In this document: positions 47,810-56,232 of the stretch, piece by piece
How positions within the stretch are numbered: position 1 is the stretch's first letter
How the letters are laid out: each line of letters opens with the position of its first letter
Source of the DNA: Actinomadura craniellae
GTDB lineage: Bacteria; Actinomycetota; Actinomycetes; Streptosporangiales; Streptosporangiaceae
Assembly (NCBI RefSeq): GCF_003289645.1
Contig: NZ_QLYX01000002.1
Location: 372,001-436,000 of the forward strand
DNA: 64,000 bases
Reading direction: 5' to 3'
Translations under genes and position numbers: made by a program
Notes under the pieces: generated by a model
What the model saw: the letters and a program-made list of their open reading frames with translations, nothing else
Database searches by the model: none
What the model was told of the DNA's origin: nothing

Positions 47810-49045
47810 ATGCGCTCCGGCCTCTTCGCTCCGCTGGCCTTCAGCCCGTACGACTACGCGGTACACGAGGACCCGTATCCGCTGTATGCGAGGTTGCGGG
47901 AGGAGGCCCCGCTCTACCGCAACGACGAGCTCGACTTCTGGGCCATCTCACGGCACGCCGACGTCTCCGCGGCGTTCCGCGACCACGCCCGATTCTCCAG
48001 CGGCAACGGCGTCAGCCTCGACCCGTCGGCGTGGGGACCGGCGGCGCACCGGTCGATGTCGTTCCTCGCGCTCGACCCGCCCGACCACACGCGGATGCGC
48101 ACGCTCGTCTCCAAGGGCTTCACGCCGCGCCGGGTCCGCGACCTCACCGACGACATCCTGCGGCTCACCCGCCGCCACCTGGACCCGGCCCTCGCCGCGG
48201 GCGAGTTCGACTTCGTCGAGGAGTTCGCCGGGCGGCTCCCGATGGACGTCATCTGCGAGATGGTGGGCGTCCCCGAGACCGACCGGGACGAACTGCGGCG
48301 CCTCGCCGACCTCGTGGTGCACCGGGTGGAGGGGATCGACGACGTCCCGCCGGAGGGCATGGCGGCCGCCCTCACCCTCACCGGCTACTACCAGGACATG
48401 GTCTCCGAGCGGCGCCGCGGCGGCGCCGAGGGCGACGACCTCACGTCGGCGCTGCTCGCCGCGGGCACCGAGGACGGCGACCGCCTCGCCGACCACGAGA
48501 TCATCGCGTTCCTCTTCCTCATGGTCGTCGCGGGCAACGAGACCACCACCAAGCTGCTCGCCAACGCCCTGTACTGGGGCGCGCTCAATCCCGCCCAGGT
48601 CGCCGGGCACTTCGCCGGGCCCCCGGACGGGCCGGTCACCGGCCCGGAGTGGGTGGAGCGCTGGGTCGAGGAAACGCTGCGGTACGACACCTCCAGCCAG
48701 ATGATCGCCCGCACCGTCACCACCCGAACGGAGCTGCACGACACGGCGCTCGCCCCCGGGGACCGGCTGCTGCTGCTCGTCGGCTCGGCCAACCGCGACC
48801 CGCGCGCATTCCCCGACCCCGATGCCTACGACCTCGACCGCGACACCTCCGCGCTGATCAGCTTCGGCGGCGGGCGGCACTTCTGCCTCGGGGCCAATCT
48901 CGCCCGGATCGAGGCACGCATCGCGCTGACGGAGTTCGTCCGCCGGGTCGCCTCCTACGAGGTCGACGAGACCGCGGCGCGGCGGGTGCACTCGGCCAAC
49001 GTGCGGGGGTTCGCCCGGCTCCCGGTACGGGTGCGGGCACGCTGA
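47810..49045 (+). CDS. Cytochrome P450
   Basis: A 411-residue bacterial P450. The I-helix oxygen-binding motif is VVAGNETTTKLL near residue 241, the K-helix ExxR lies in VEETLRYDTSSQ near 287, and the heme loop is FGGGRHFCLGANLAR with the cysteine near 358. The N-terminus YDYAVHEDPYPLYARLREEA and the SFLALDPPDHTRMRTLVSKG stretch resemble catabolic P450s found with steroid or terpenoid genes rather than carrier-bound glycopeptide Oxy enzymes. GGGAG eight bases upstream supports the ATG. It is followed closely by a dehydrogenase and a CMD-like gene, probably one operon. A role in the NRPS pathway cannot be excluded because of proximity. Confidence 0.93.
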   Translation: MRSGLFAPLAFSPYDYAVHEDPYPLYARLREEAPLYRNDELDFWAISRHADVSAAFRDHARFSSGNGVSLDPSAWGPAAHRSMSFLALDPPDHTRMRTLVSKGFTPRRVRDLTDDILRLTRRHLDPALAAGEFDFVEEFAGRLPMDVICEMVGVPETDRDELRRLADLVVHRVEGIDDVPPEGMAAALTLTGYYQDMVSERRRGGAEGDDLTSALLAAGTEDGDRLADHEIIAFLFLMVVAGNETTTKLLANALYWGALNPAQVAGHFAGPPDGPVTGPEWVERWVEETLRYDTSSQMIARTVTTRTELHDTALAPGDRLLLLVGSANRDPRAFPDPDAYDLDRDTSALISFGGGRHFCLGANLARIEARIALTEFVRRVASYEVDETAARRVHSANVRGFARLPVRVRAR

Positions 49046-49086
49046 CGGACACCGCCTCCGCCCGGAGGCGCCGGTGAAGGGATGTC

Positions 49087-49944
49087 ATGCAAGAAGAGCA
49101 GGACGCGCGAGGGCCGGTCTACGGTTTCATCGGGCTCGGCCAGATGGGCGGTCCGATGGCCGCGCACGTCCCGGCCCCCATCGTCTACGACGTGTCGCCC
49201 GCGGCCGTCGAGCCGCTGGTCGCCGGGGGCGCGCGGGCGGCCTCCGGCCCCGCCGAGGTGGCCGCGTCCGCCGACGTCATCTCCGTCATGGTCCGCGACG
49301 ACGCCCAGGTCGACGCGGTCTTCGCGGAGATGGCGGAGGCGTTGCGGCCCGGTACCGTCCTGGCCGTCCACTCCACGATCCGGCCACGGACCGCCGAGGC
49401 CCTGGCCGAGCGGGCTCGGCGGCTGGGTGTCGACGTGGTGGACGCGCCCGTCAGCGGGAGCGTCTTCGGCGCGGTGGCCGGCACCCTGGGCGTGATGGTG
49501 GGCGGTTCGGCCGAGGCCTTCGCCCGCGTCGAGGGGCCCTTCTCCTCCTGGTCCGGGCTCGTCCTGCACGTCGGGCCGGTCGGCGCCGGCACGCGGGCGA
49601 AGCTGGCCCGCAACATCCTGCAGTTCGTCGGCTTCGCAGCTGCCGCCGAGGCCCAGCGCCTCGCCGAGGCCGCGGGCGTCTCGCTGCGCAGGCTCGGCAG
49701 GATCGTCCGTCACTCCGACTCCGTCAGCGGCGGCCCCGGCTCGGTCATCCTCCGGCCCACCACCGCGCCGATGACCCCCGACGACCCCCTCTACGACGCC
49801 ATGCGCCATGCCCTGGCCCTGGGTGAGAAGGACCTCTCCCTCGCGTTCGACCTGGCCGACGAGCTCGGTGTCGACCTCCCCCTGGCCCGGATGGCCGCGC
49901 CGCTGCTGGCCGAGGCCCTGGGCGTGCCGGAGGAACGATCATGA
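49087..49944 (+). CDS. NAD(P)-binding 3-hydroxyisobutyrate dehydrogenase-like oxidoreductase
   Basis: A 285-residue beta-hydroxyacid dehydrogenase. The dinucleotide motif is VYGFIGLGQMGGPMA near residues 11-25, the substrate-binding signature DAPVSGSVFGAVAGTL lies near 119, and the catalytic lysine is in GAGTRAKLARNIL near 176. Members oxidise 3-hydroxy acids or reduce semialdehydes. Its start lies 41 bases after the P450, and its stop overlaps the CMD-like start by ATGA. The trio suggests stepwise oxidation of an alkyl or alicyclic substrate, but which one is not visible. Confidence 0.87.
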   Translation: MQEEQDARGPVYGFIGLGQMGGPMAAHVPAPIVYDVSPAAVEPLVAGGARAASGPAEVAASADVISVMVRDDAQVDAVFAEMAEALRPGTVLAVHSTIRPRTAEALAERARRLGVDVVDAPVSGSVFGAVAGTLGVMVGGSAEAFARVEGPFSSWSGLVLHVGPVGAGTRAKLARNILQFVGFAAAAEAQRLAEAAGVSLRRLGRIVRHSDSVSGGPGSVILRPTTAPMTPDDPLYDAMRHALALGEKDLSLAFDLADELGVDLPLARMAAPLLAEALGVPEERS

Positions 49945-50339
49945 CCTCCGCGGAGCCGGACGGCCGGGGCACCCGCCGTGCCCGCGGTCTGGAGACGATG
50001 TCCCGTGTCTACGGTTTCGAGGTCGCCGAGGCGCACGGTGATTTCATGGAAACCACCGTCGACCACCTCTTCGGCGACATCTGGACGCGTCCCGGCCTCT
50101 CCTTCCGTGACCGGCGTCTGCTCCTCCTCGGTCTCCTCGCCGGCCAGCATCTCAACGACGTCCTCGACCTCCAGATCCCGGCCGCCCTCGCCAACGAGGA
50201 GATCACCCCGGCCGAACTCCGCGAGATCGTCCTCTTCCTCACCCACTACACCGGCTGGCCCCAGGGCGCCCGCCTCAACTCCCAGGCCGAAACCCACATA
50301 GCCCGCCACGAACGCAGGAAGCCTGCCGGCCCCGCCTGA
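49941..50339 (+). CDS. Carboxymuconolactone decarboxylase (CMD) family protein
   Basis: A 132-residue protein with the CMD fold signature: LSFRDRRLLLLGLLAGQHLN followed by EITPAELREIVLFLTHYTGWP. The CxxC pair found in AhpD-type peroxidases is absent, so it is closer to gamma-carboxymuconolactone decarboxylase-like members, which act on carbon-carbon bonds or lactones and are often of unknown function. Its ATG overlaps the stop of the dehydrogenase gene. It is the last gene of the P450 operon and faces the Nudix gene. Confidence 0.82.
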   Translation: MTSAEPDGRGTRRARGLETMSRVYGFEVAEAHGDFMETTVDHLFGDIWTRPGLSFRDRRLLLLGLLAGQHLNDVLDLQIPAALANEEITPAELREIVLFLTHYTGWPQGARLNSQAETHIARHERRKPAGPA

Positions 50340-50340
50340 T

Positions 50341-50387
50341 CCGCCCGGCCCCGAGGGCGGCGCGCCCGCGCGAAGTCAGCCGGGCGG
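50341..50387. terminator. Inverted repeat between convergent CMD and Nudix genes
   Basis: CCGCCCGGC at 50341-50349 and GCCGGGCGG at 50379-50387 form a perfect nine-base stem. It lies directly after the CMD stop and includes the stop codon of the Nudix gene on the other strand. It is placed as a bidirectional terminator. Confidence 0.55.
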
Positions 50388-50945
50388 AGGTCGTTCGGCC
50401 AGAGCCTGGATACGGGCCAGGTCGTCACCGGCGACGGTGACCATGCCGAGGACGTGCAGCCACCACACCCACACCGGCTCGATCCCGGGCGTGGCCGCGA
50501 ACTCGGCCGCGTCGAGCCGGCCGCGGGCGTGCGCGGCGGTGCGGTCGGTCAGCTCCTGGAGCTGGGCGTCGGTGAGCCAGCGGGCGTTGCGGGTCTCGCG
50601 CCGGCTGGGGGCCAGGTCACCGGTGACGGTGGCGCGGTAGACGGTCCAGTGGTGGCCGGGGGTGCGGCCTTCGGCGACGGCGCGGCGGCACCGGTTGGGC
50701 CGCCACCCGCCGGCCACCCGCCGCAGGTCCGCGACGGTCAGCCCCAGTTCCTCGGCGACCTCGTCCCGGGCGGCCTGTTCCGGCCCGCCATGGTCGTCGA
50801 CGTGCCCGGCCGCCGGTGCCACCCCGGCCGGGAACGTGGCCCGGTCGAACATCAGCCAGCGGCCGGTGCCGGAACGGACCAGGACGCCGACGCTGGCGTG
50901 GTCGCACACCCCGGCCGGGGAGCGAGGGCCGCATCCGGTGCGCAC
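50376..50945 (-). CDS. Nudix hydrolase
   Basis: A 189-residue Nudix protein. The Nudix box is GHVDDHGGPEQAARDEVAEE with LGL following (G-x5-E-x7-R-D/E-x-x-x-EE-x-G), a slightly altered version in which the usual REL is RDEV. An N-terminal segment VGVLVRSGTGRWLMFDRATF and a C-terminal helical tail ending WWLHVLGMVTVAGDD follow. Nudix enzymes cleave nucleoside diphosphates linked to another moiety, such as NADH, ADP-ribose or modified NTPs. The GTG at 50945 has GGGAGGA upstream. It is divergent from the NrtR-like gene, and the gap holds shared repeats. A truncated second copy of its 3' end lies at 47400. Confidence 0.82.
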   Translation of the reverse strand: MRTGCGPRSPAGVCDHASVGVLVRSGTGRWLMFDRATFPAGVAPAAGHVDDHGGPEQAARDEVAEELGLTVADLRRVAGGWRPNRCRRAVAEGRTPGHHWTVYRATVTGDLAPSRRETRNARWLTDAQLQELTDRTAAHARGRLDAAEFAATPGIEPVWVWWLHVLGMVTVAGDDLARIQALAERPPPG

Positions 50946-51015
50946 CCGTTCCTCCCGCTCGTGCGAACCGGCCCGGCCGGCCCCCGCATGGCCGACCGGG
51001 CGAGCTCCGGTTCAC

Positions 51016-51060
51016 GTCAATTAGACGCTAACCGCCCGTTCATTTTAGCGTCAATAAGAC
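51016..51060. promoter_or_regulatory. Paired 11-base repeats between the two Nudix genes, candidate NrtR-type operators
   Basis: GTCAATTAGAC at 51016-51026 and GTCAATAAGAC at 51050-51060 differ at one base, and each is itself near-palindromic (GTC...GAC). Between them, GACGCTAA at 51024 and TTAGCGTC at 51045 form an eight-base inverted repeat. The region is AT-rich and serves both divergent genes. The NrtR-like protein encoded at 51081 is the obvious candidate to bind it. Confidence 0.6.
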
Positions 51061-51080
51061 ACAAAAGCTAATCTTGGAGC

Positions 51081-51794
51081 ATGTCGACCCTCGACCGAGC
51101 TCATGCCGTCCTCCGCGTCACCGCTGACCTGGTGATCCTCACGGTGCGCAAGGGAGCGATGCACGTCCTGGTCATCGAGCGGGGAAACGAGCCGTTCCAC
51201 GGCATGCTCGCGCTGCCCGGCGGTTTCCTGCGGGCCGACGAGACCCTGGAGGAGGCGGCCGGACGCGAGCTCGCGGAGGAGACGGGCCTGGACGGCGGGC
51301 GGCTGTACCTGGAGCAGCTGCGCAGCTACAGCGACATGGAGCGCGACCCGCGCGGGCGGGTGGTCACCGTCGCGTACCTGGCGCTCGCGCCGGACCTGCC
51401 GATCCCAACCGCCGGAACCGACGCGCGGGCGGCCCGGTGGGAACCGGTCGAGAAGATCATGGCCGCGGGGCTGGCCTTCGACCACGGCCGGATCCTCGCG
51501 GACGCGATCGAGCGGGCGCGCGCCAAACTCGAATACACCACGCTCGCCACCGCGTTCTGCGGTGATTCCTTCACGGTGAGCGAGCTCCAGGACGTCTACG
51601 AAGCCGTTTGGGGCGTGTCCCTCGACCGCCGCAACTTCAACCGGAAAGTGACCCACGCGGCGGGGTTCATCGAGCCGACCGGGCAGAAGAGGCAGTCGGC
51701 CGCCGGACGCCCCGCGGTCCTTTACCGGCGCGGTCCCGCCGCGACCTTGTCCCCGCCGATGCTTCGCGCCACCATCGACCGGAACGTCGACTGA
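51081..51794 (+). CDS. NrtR-like transcriptional regulator (Nudix domain plus winged helix)
   Basis: A 237-residue protein with two domains. The N-terminal Nudix domain (about 10-145) has a complete box, GFLRADETLEEAAGRELAEE followed by TGL, and the C-terminal region (about 155-225), with SELQDVYEAVWGVSLDRRNF and the nearby K-V, is the NrtR winged helix. NrtR regulators control NAD or pentose metabolism and are generally released by ADP-ribose; in many of them the Nudix box is degenerate, whereas here all key residues remain. GGAG lies only one base before the ATG, so the start may use a very short leader. It precedes the PNP-nSTAND gene by 55 bases on the same strand, probably in one operon. 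Confidence 0.85.
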   Translation: MSTLDRAHAVLRVTADLVILTVRKGAMHVLVIERGNEPFHGMLALPGGFLRADETLEEAAGRELAEETGLDGGRLYLEQLRSYSDMERDPRGRVVTVAYLALAPDLPIPTAGTDARAARWEPVEKIMAAGLAFDHGRILADAIERARAKLEYTTLATAFCGDSFTVSELQDVYEAVWGVSLDRRNFNRKVTHAAGFIEPTGQKRQSAAGRPAVLYRRGPAATLSPPMLRATIDRNVD

Positions 51795-51849
51795 ATCCGG
51801 CGGCCAGGACACGACCGGCTCCGGCCCCGCGCCGGTCAGAGGGAGCAGC

Positions 51850-54800
51850 GTGACGAACGCCGATGTCGACTTCGTGGTGCTCACCGCGCTCGGCGTCGAG
51901 CACGACGCCGTCCGCGCCCGGCTGGGCGAGACGCACCCGCACGTCGATCCGTACGGGACGCGTTACCTGCTCGGAAAGGCCCAGGGCGTCCCGGGGCGGG
52001 TCGCGCTCGTACTGGTCGGCGAGGGCAACCTCGCCGCCGCGGTACTCGCGGCCCGGGCGATCGAGGAGTTCGGCCCGGAGACGCTCATGATGGTCGGGGT
52101 CGCCGGCGGGCTCAAGGACGAGGCCGCGCTGGGCGACGTGGTGGTCGGCACGCGCGTCTACGCGTACCAGGGCGGCCGGGAGGAGACCGCGGGGTTCCGG
52201 CCGCGCCCCAGGGTCTGGCCGGTGTCGCACGCCCTGGAGCAGACGGCCCGCGAGGTGGCCTCCGAGGGACGCTGGCACGAACCCGGCGACGACGCGCCCG
52301 CCGTCCACTTCAAGCCGATCGTCTCCGGCGAGGTCGTGCTCGACTCGCGCGCCTCACCGCTCGCCGCCCTGATCGAGAGCCACTACGGCGACGCCCTGGC
52401 GATCGACATGGAGAGCGCGGGCGTCGCGGAGGCCGCCCACCGCAAGGACTTCCACCGGATGGTGGCCGTCCGCGGCATCAGCGACGCCACCGACGGCGCC
52501 AAACGGCAGATGGACGAGAAGGGCTGGCAGCCGCGCGCGGCGGCGAACGCGGCCGCGTTCGCGCTGGCGCTGGCCGCGCGGCTCAAGGGAGCCTCCCCGG
52601 ACCCGCCGGCGGAATGCCCGTACCGGGGCCTGGCGGCCTTCCGGGAAGAGGACGCCGAGATCTTCTTCGGCCGGGCCCGGCTGGCCGACGAGCTCACCGA
52701 ACTGGTGTCGCGCACCCGGTTCGTGGCGGTCGCCGGCCGCTCGGGCTGCGGAAAGTCATCCCTGGTCAGCGCGGGTCTGCTGCCCCGGCTACGCGGGCAG
52801 GGGTGGGCGCTGGCGACGTTCCGCCCGATGCCGGGCGTGCCGGCCGCCACGGTCCTGGCCGGCGGGTTACTGCCGCTGCTGCGGCCGGAACTCGACGGGG
52901 TGGAGGCCATTCCCGAACGGGCCATCGTGGCCGACGCCATCGCCGGGGGCCGCCTCCCGGAACTCGTCGGCGAGGTGCTGGCGGAGACCGGCGCCCGGCG
53001 GCTGCTGCTGAGCGCGGACCAGTTCGAGGAGTACGTCGCCCACAGCGAGGCGGCGGCGGGTGACCTGTGCGGTTTCCTCGCCCGGCTGGCGACCGGCGGC
53101 GTTCCCGTCCACGTGCTCCTCACCCTCCGGACCGAGACGCTGGACATCGCCGTCAACCGGCTGGAGCTCGGCGAGGTGACGCGCAACTCGGTGTTCCTGG
53201 TCTCCCCGATGAGCGCGGCGGAACTGCGGGAGGCCATCGAGTCGCCGCTGGAGCCGACCGGGCTGTCCTTCGAACCGGGGCTGGCCGAACGCGTCCTGGA
53301 GGGCGCCGAGGGCGCTCCCGCCGCCCTGTCGCTGACGCAGTTCGCCCTGACCCGCCTCTGGGAGCAGCGGGAGTCCGGACGGCTGACCCACGCCGCGTAC
53401 GGCGGGTTCGGCGGGGTGGAAGGCGCCGTCGCGCACTACGCGGAGACGGTCTGGACCGGGGAGCTCGACGACACCGAGCGGCTGCGCGCCCGGCGGCTGC
53501 TGGTCCAGCTCGTCCGGCCGGTCACCGGCGCCGAACACGGCACGGGCGAGGTCCCGGGCACGGCCGGGCCGGTCGACGACGTCGTCCTGCGCACCGCCCG
53601 GGAGAGCGAACTCGGCCCGGAGCTGGCGCGGACGGCCCGGCGCCTGGCGGAGACCCGCCTGGTGGTGACCGGCTCGGACGGCGGCGAGGTCACCTACGAC
53701 CTGGCGCACGCGGCGCTGGCCAGGCACTGGCGGCGGCTGGGCGACTGGCTGGAGGAGGAACGGGACTTCCGGTCGTGGCAGGAGGATCTGCGCGAGAGCC
53801 TCCGCCGGTCCGAGCAACTGCGCGGCCCCCGGCTGGCCCAGGCGGTGCGGTGGCTGCGCGAGCACCCGGACGACATCACCGCCGCGGAACGCGCCTTCGT
53901 CGAGACCAGCCGCAGAGGTCATCGCCGCCGCACCACGGCCTGGCGCGGCGGCCTGGCGGCCATCGTCGTCCTGCTCGTCCTGGTCAGCGCGTTCGCCGTG
54001 GTCCTGCGGCAGCAGACCGCGGAGACCGAGCGCCAGCTCCGGCTCAACGCCGCGCACCTGCTGCGGGTGCAGGCCCTCGACCGGCTCGGCGCCCCGGACG
54101 CGGCGGCCCTGCGGACGGTCGCGGCGTACCGCGCCAGCGACGACCCACGGACGCAGGCCCACCTGGCCGCGGAGTACCTGCGCCACCAGTCGACCGGCCG
54201 GCTCTTCGACGCGGCCGTCGGCGACGTCCACCAGCTGGAGATGAGCGCCGACGGACGGGTCGTCGCGGTGCGCGGCGCCACCGGAACGGCCGTGGCGCGG
54301 CCGGACCTGCCGGGCCGCCCACCCGCCCGCCTCGGCCCGGCACAGGTGATCGCCCTCAGCCCCGACGGCCGGCTGCTGGCCCAGGTCACGGCGGGGGGAC
54401 GGGTGGAGGTGCGTGAGACCGACCGCCCTTCCCAGGGCGCGACGGTCCTGCACGAGAGCGAGCAGAGCACCGGGACCGCCACGAACCTCCGGTTCGACGC
54501 GCAGGGCCGCAGGCTGCTCGTGACCCTGCCCCGGGAAGGGCTCAGGATCTGGGACACCGGACGGCGGGCGGCGATCCCCGCCCCGCCGGGGTCCGCCCCG
54601 CTGGTGGCCCGCGGCGGGCAGGCGTGGTTCGGCCCGGACGGCGACACGATCGTCGTCCGGGGCGAGGATGAGCTGGTGCTGTGGCGGCTGAGCACCGGGA
54701 AGGCCACCCGGCTGCCCGCCCGGGGCCACGTCGCGGCCACCGTGTCGGAGGACGGCCGCACGGCCGTCGCCTGCGGCACCCGGACGTTCTCCGCCTGGAA

Positions 54801-56181
54801 CCTCTCCCCCGGAGCCGCCCCCGCGCCGCGCCGCGTCACCACCGCCAGGTGCCCGATGCTGCTGGGCCCCGGCCACGACCACATCGACCCCACGGGCCGG
54901 TTCATGCTGACGGGGCTGGCGCCCGAAGGCGGCGACGACCACCCGCGCCGGCGCGCCACACTGGTGGACCTGGAAACGGGCCACACCGCGCACCCGGTGC
55001 TGGTGAGCGGCGGAGTGGGCGACCCCGGCTCCGACACCCAGCTCGCCCGCACCTCCGGCGGCCTACGGCTGGCCGCGGCGACGGGATCGGGCGTCGCGGT
55101 GATCGACCTCCCTCCGGCCGCGTTCCAGCAGGTCAACGAGCTGGCCGGGAACTCCGCCGACCCCCACGACCCGGTGCTCAGCGAGGACCTGCAGCTGATG
55201 GCGACCCGGCCCATCCTCCCCCACGGCGACATACGGCTGTGGGACGTGGCCACCGGCCGGGAGATCGGCCGCCGGGCGACCACCGGGACGAGAGTGCCGC
55301 TCGGCTTCAGCCGGGACGGCCGGTCCTTCCTCGTCCGGGATTCACCCTTCCAGCACCTCGACGTCCTGGACGTGCCCTCGCTGCGGCCGAAGGGGCGCCT
55401 GCCGCTGCCCGTGGCCAGGCCGGACGCCCTCCCGGCACCCGGGGCGGCGGAACGGTTCAGCGGGCCGTGCGTGGCCCACACCGACCGGCCGGACACCGTC
55501 GCCATCGTCTACGGCGGCTTCGCCGGCCGCTTCGACCTGCGCCGGGGAGTCCCGGCCGGCCCGCCGCTGCGGCTGTGGGGCGACGAGGAGGACCTGACCC
55601 GCCTGGCCGACACGGAGCGGTGCGCGACCCGCCCCGGCGGCGACGAGATCGCGTTCGACACCGCTCAGGGGGTCGAACTCTGGGACCTGCCGGGCGGGCG
55701 CAGGCAGGCCACCCTCCGCACCACGGCTCCGGGCCAGGTCGCCGACCTCCGGTTCGCCTCCGGCGGGCGGTTCCTGGCGATCCTGCACCGGAACGGCACC
55801 CTGGAGACCTGGGACCTCGCCGGCCACCGCCCCTCGGCGAGCCCGCTGCGCGTCCTGCCACCCGCGGCGACGACCAGGGAGATCGTGGCCTTTCCCGGCC
55901 CCGACCGGATCGTCGTCCGCACCCTGGACCGCCTGCAGATCTGGGATCTCCGCCGCCGCGCCGCCGTCGCCGACCTCAACCTCGCCGTGGCCGACGCCCG
56001 AGTGTCGGCGGACGGCGGCTCCCTGCTGCTGTGGGGCCTCTCCGGCCTGTCCCGGCTGCCGCTCGCACCCGGCGCGTGGGCCGCCCACCTCTGCCGCGCC
56101 GTGAACCGCGACTTCACCGCAGCCGAACGCCGGACCCTGCCCCCCGGCACCCCCACGACCCGGGTCTGCCCAACCCCCTGA
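51850..56181 (+). CDS. PNP/nucleosidase - nSTAND NTPase - TM - beta-propeller protein (NLR-like)
   Basis: A 1,443-residue fusion. Residues 1-245 form a phosphorylase/nucleosidase (MTA/SAH-nucleosidase-like) domain: MMVGVAGGLKDEAALGDVVV near 80, with catalytic-type residues kept in AIDMESAGVAEAAH (Glu near 186) and AVRGISDATDG (Asp near 209). The nSTAND1 signature CPYRGLAAFREEDAEIFFGR follows near 256, then Walker A in GRSGCGKSSLV near 299, and the ADQFEEY Walker B type motif near 388. A single membrane helix (AAIVVLLVLVSAFAVVL, about 700-717) precedes a long C-terminal region (about 790-1400) of degenerate WD40-like blades such as LRIWDTGRR, IRLWDVATG and LETWDLAGH. The layout effector-NTPase-sensor matches STAND/NLR immune proteins. 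The GTG has GGGAG upstream. Substrate and trigger are unknown. Confidence 0.85.
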   Translation: MTNADVDFVVLTALGVEHDAVRARLGETHPHVDPYGTRYLLGKAQGVPGRVALVLVGEGNLAAAVLAARAIEEFGPETLMMVGVAGGLKDEAALGDVVVGTRVYAYQGGREETAGFRPRPRVWPVSHALEQTAREVASEGRWHEPGDDAPAVHFKPIVSGEVVLDSRASPLAALIESHYGDALAIDMESAGVAEAAHRKDFHRMVAVRGISDATDGAKRQMDEKGWQPRAAANAAAFALALAARLKGASPDPPAECPYRGLAAFREEDAEIFFGRARLADELTELVSRTRFVAVAGRSGCGKSSLVSAGLLPRLRGQGWALATFRPMPGVPAATVLAGGLLPLLRPELDGVEAIPERAIVADAIAGGRLPELVGEVLAETGARRLLLSADQFEEYVAHSEAAAGDLCGFLARLATGGVPVHVLLTLRTETLDIAVNRLELGEVTRNSVFLVSPMSAAELREAIESPLEPTGLSFEPGLAERVLEGAEGAPAALSLTQFALTRLWEQRESGRLTHAAYGGFGGVEGAVAHYAETVWTGELDDTERLRARRLLVQLVRPVTGAEHGTGEVPGTAGPVDDVVLRTARESELGPELARTARRLAETRLVVTGSDGGEVTYDLAHAALARHWRRLGDWLEEERDFRSWQEDLRESLRRSEQLRGPRLAQAVRWLREHPDDITAAERAFVETSRRGHRRRTTAWRGGLAAIVVLLVLVSAFAVVLRQQTAETERQLRLNAAHLLRVQALDRLGAPDAAALRTVAAYRASDDPRTQAHLAAEYLRHQSTGRLFDAAVGDVHQLEMSADGRVVAVRGATGTAVARPDLPGRPPARLGPAQVIALSPDGRLLAQVTAGGRVEVRETDRPSQGATVLHESEQSTGTATNLRFDAQGRRLLVTLPREGLRIWDTGRRAAIPAPPGSAPLVARGGQAWFGPDGDTIVVRGEDELVLWRLSTGKATRLPARGHVAATVSEDGRTAVACGTRTFSAWNLSPGAAPAPRRVTTARCPMLLGPGHDHIDPTGRFMLTGLAPEGGDDHPRRRATLVDLETGHTAHPVLVSGGVGDPGSDTQLARTSGGLRLAAATGSGVAVIDLPPAAFQQVNELAGNSADPHDPVLSEDLQLMATRPILPHGDIRLWDVATGREIGRRATTGTRVPLGFSRDGRSFLVRDSPFQHLDVLDVPSLRPKGRLPLPVARPDALPAPGAAERFSGPCVAHTDRPDTVAIVYGGFAGRFDLRRGVPAGPPLRLWGDEEDLTRLADTERCATRPGGDEIAFDTAQGVELWDLPGGRRQATLRTTAPGQVADLRFASGGRFLAILHRNGTLETWDLAGHRPSASPLRVLPPAATTREIVAFPGPDRIVVRTLDRLQIWDLRRRAAVADLNLAVADARVSADGGSLLLWGLSGLSRLPLAPGAWAAHLCRAVNRDFTAAERRTLPPGTPTTRVCPTP

Positions 56182-56232
56182 ACGACCACGGAGACCAGGG
56201 CAGGCGTACACCGCCACCCGAGCAGGCCACGT

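Noticed and set aside
51350-51580. NrtR-like protein as a plain Nudix hydrolase only
   Set aside because: The C-terminal about 75 residues match the NrtR winged-helix segment, and the length of 237 fits the regulator family rather than a single-domain hydrolase.
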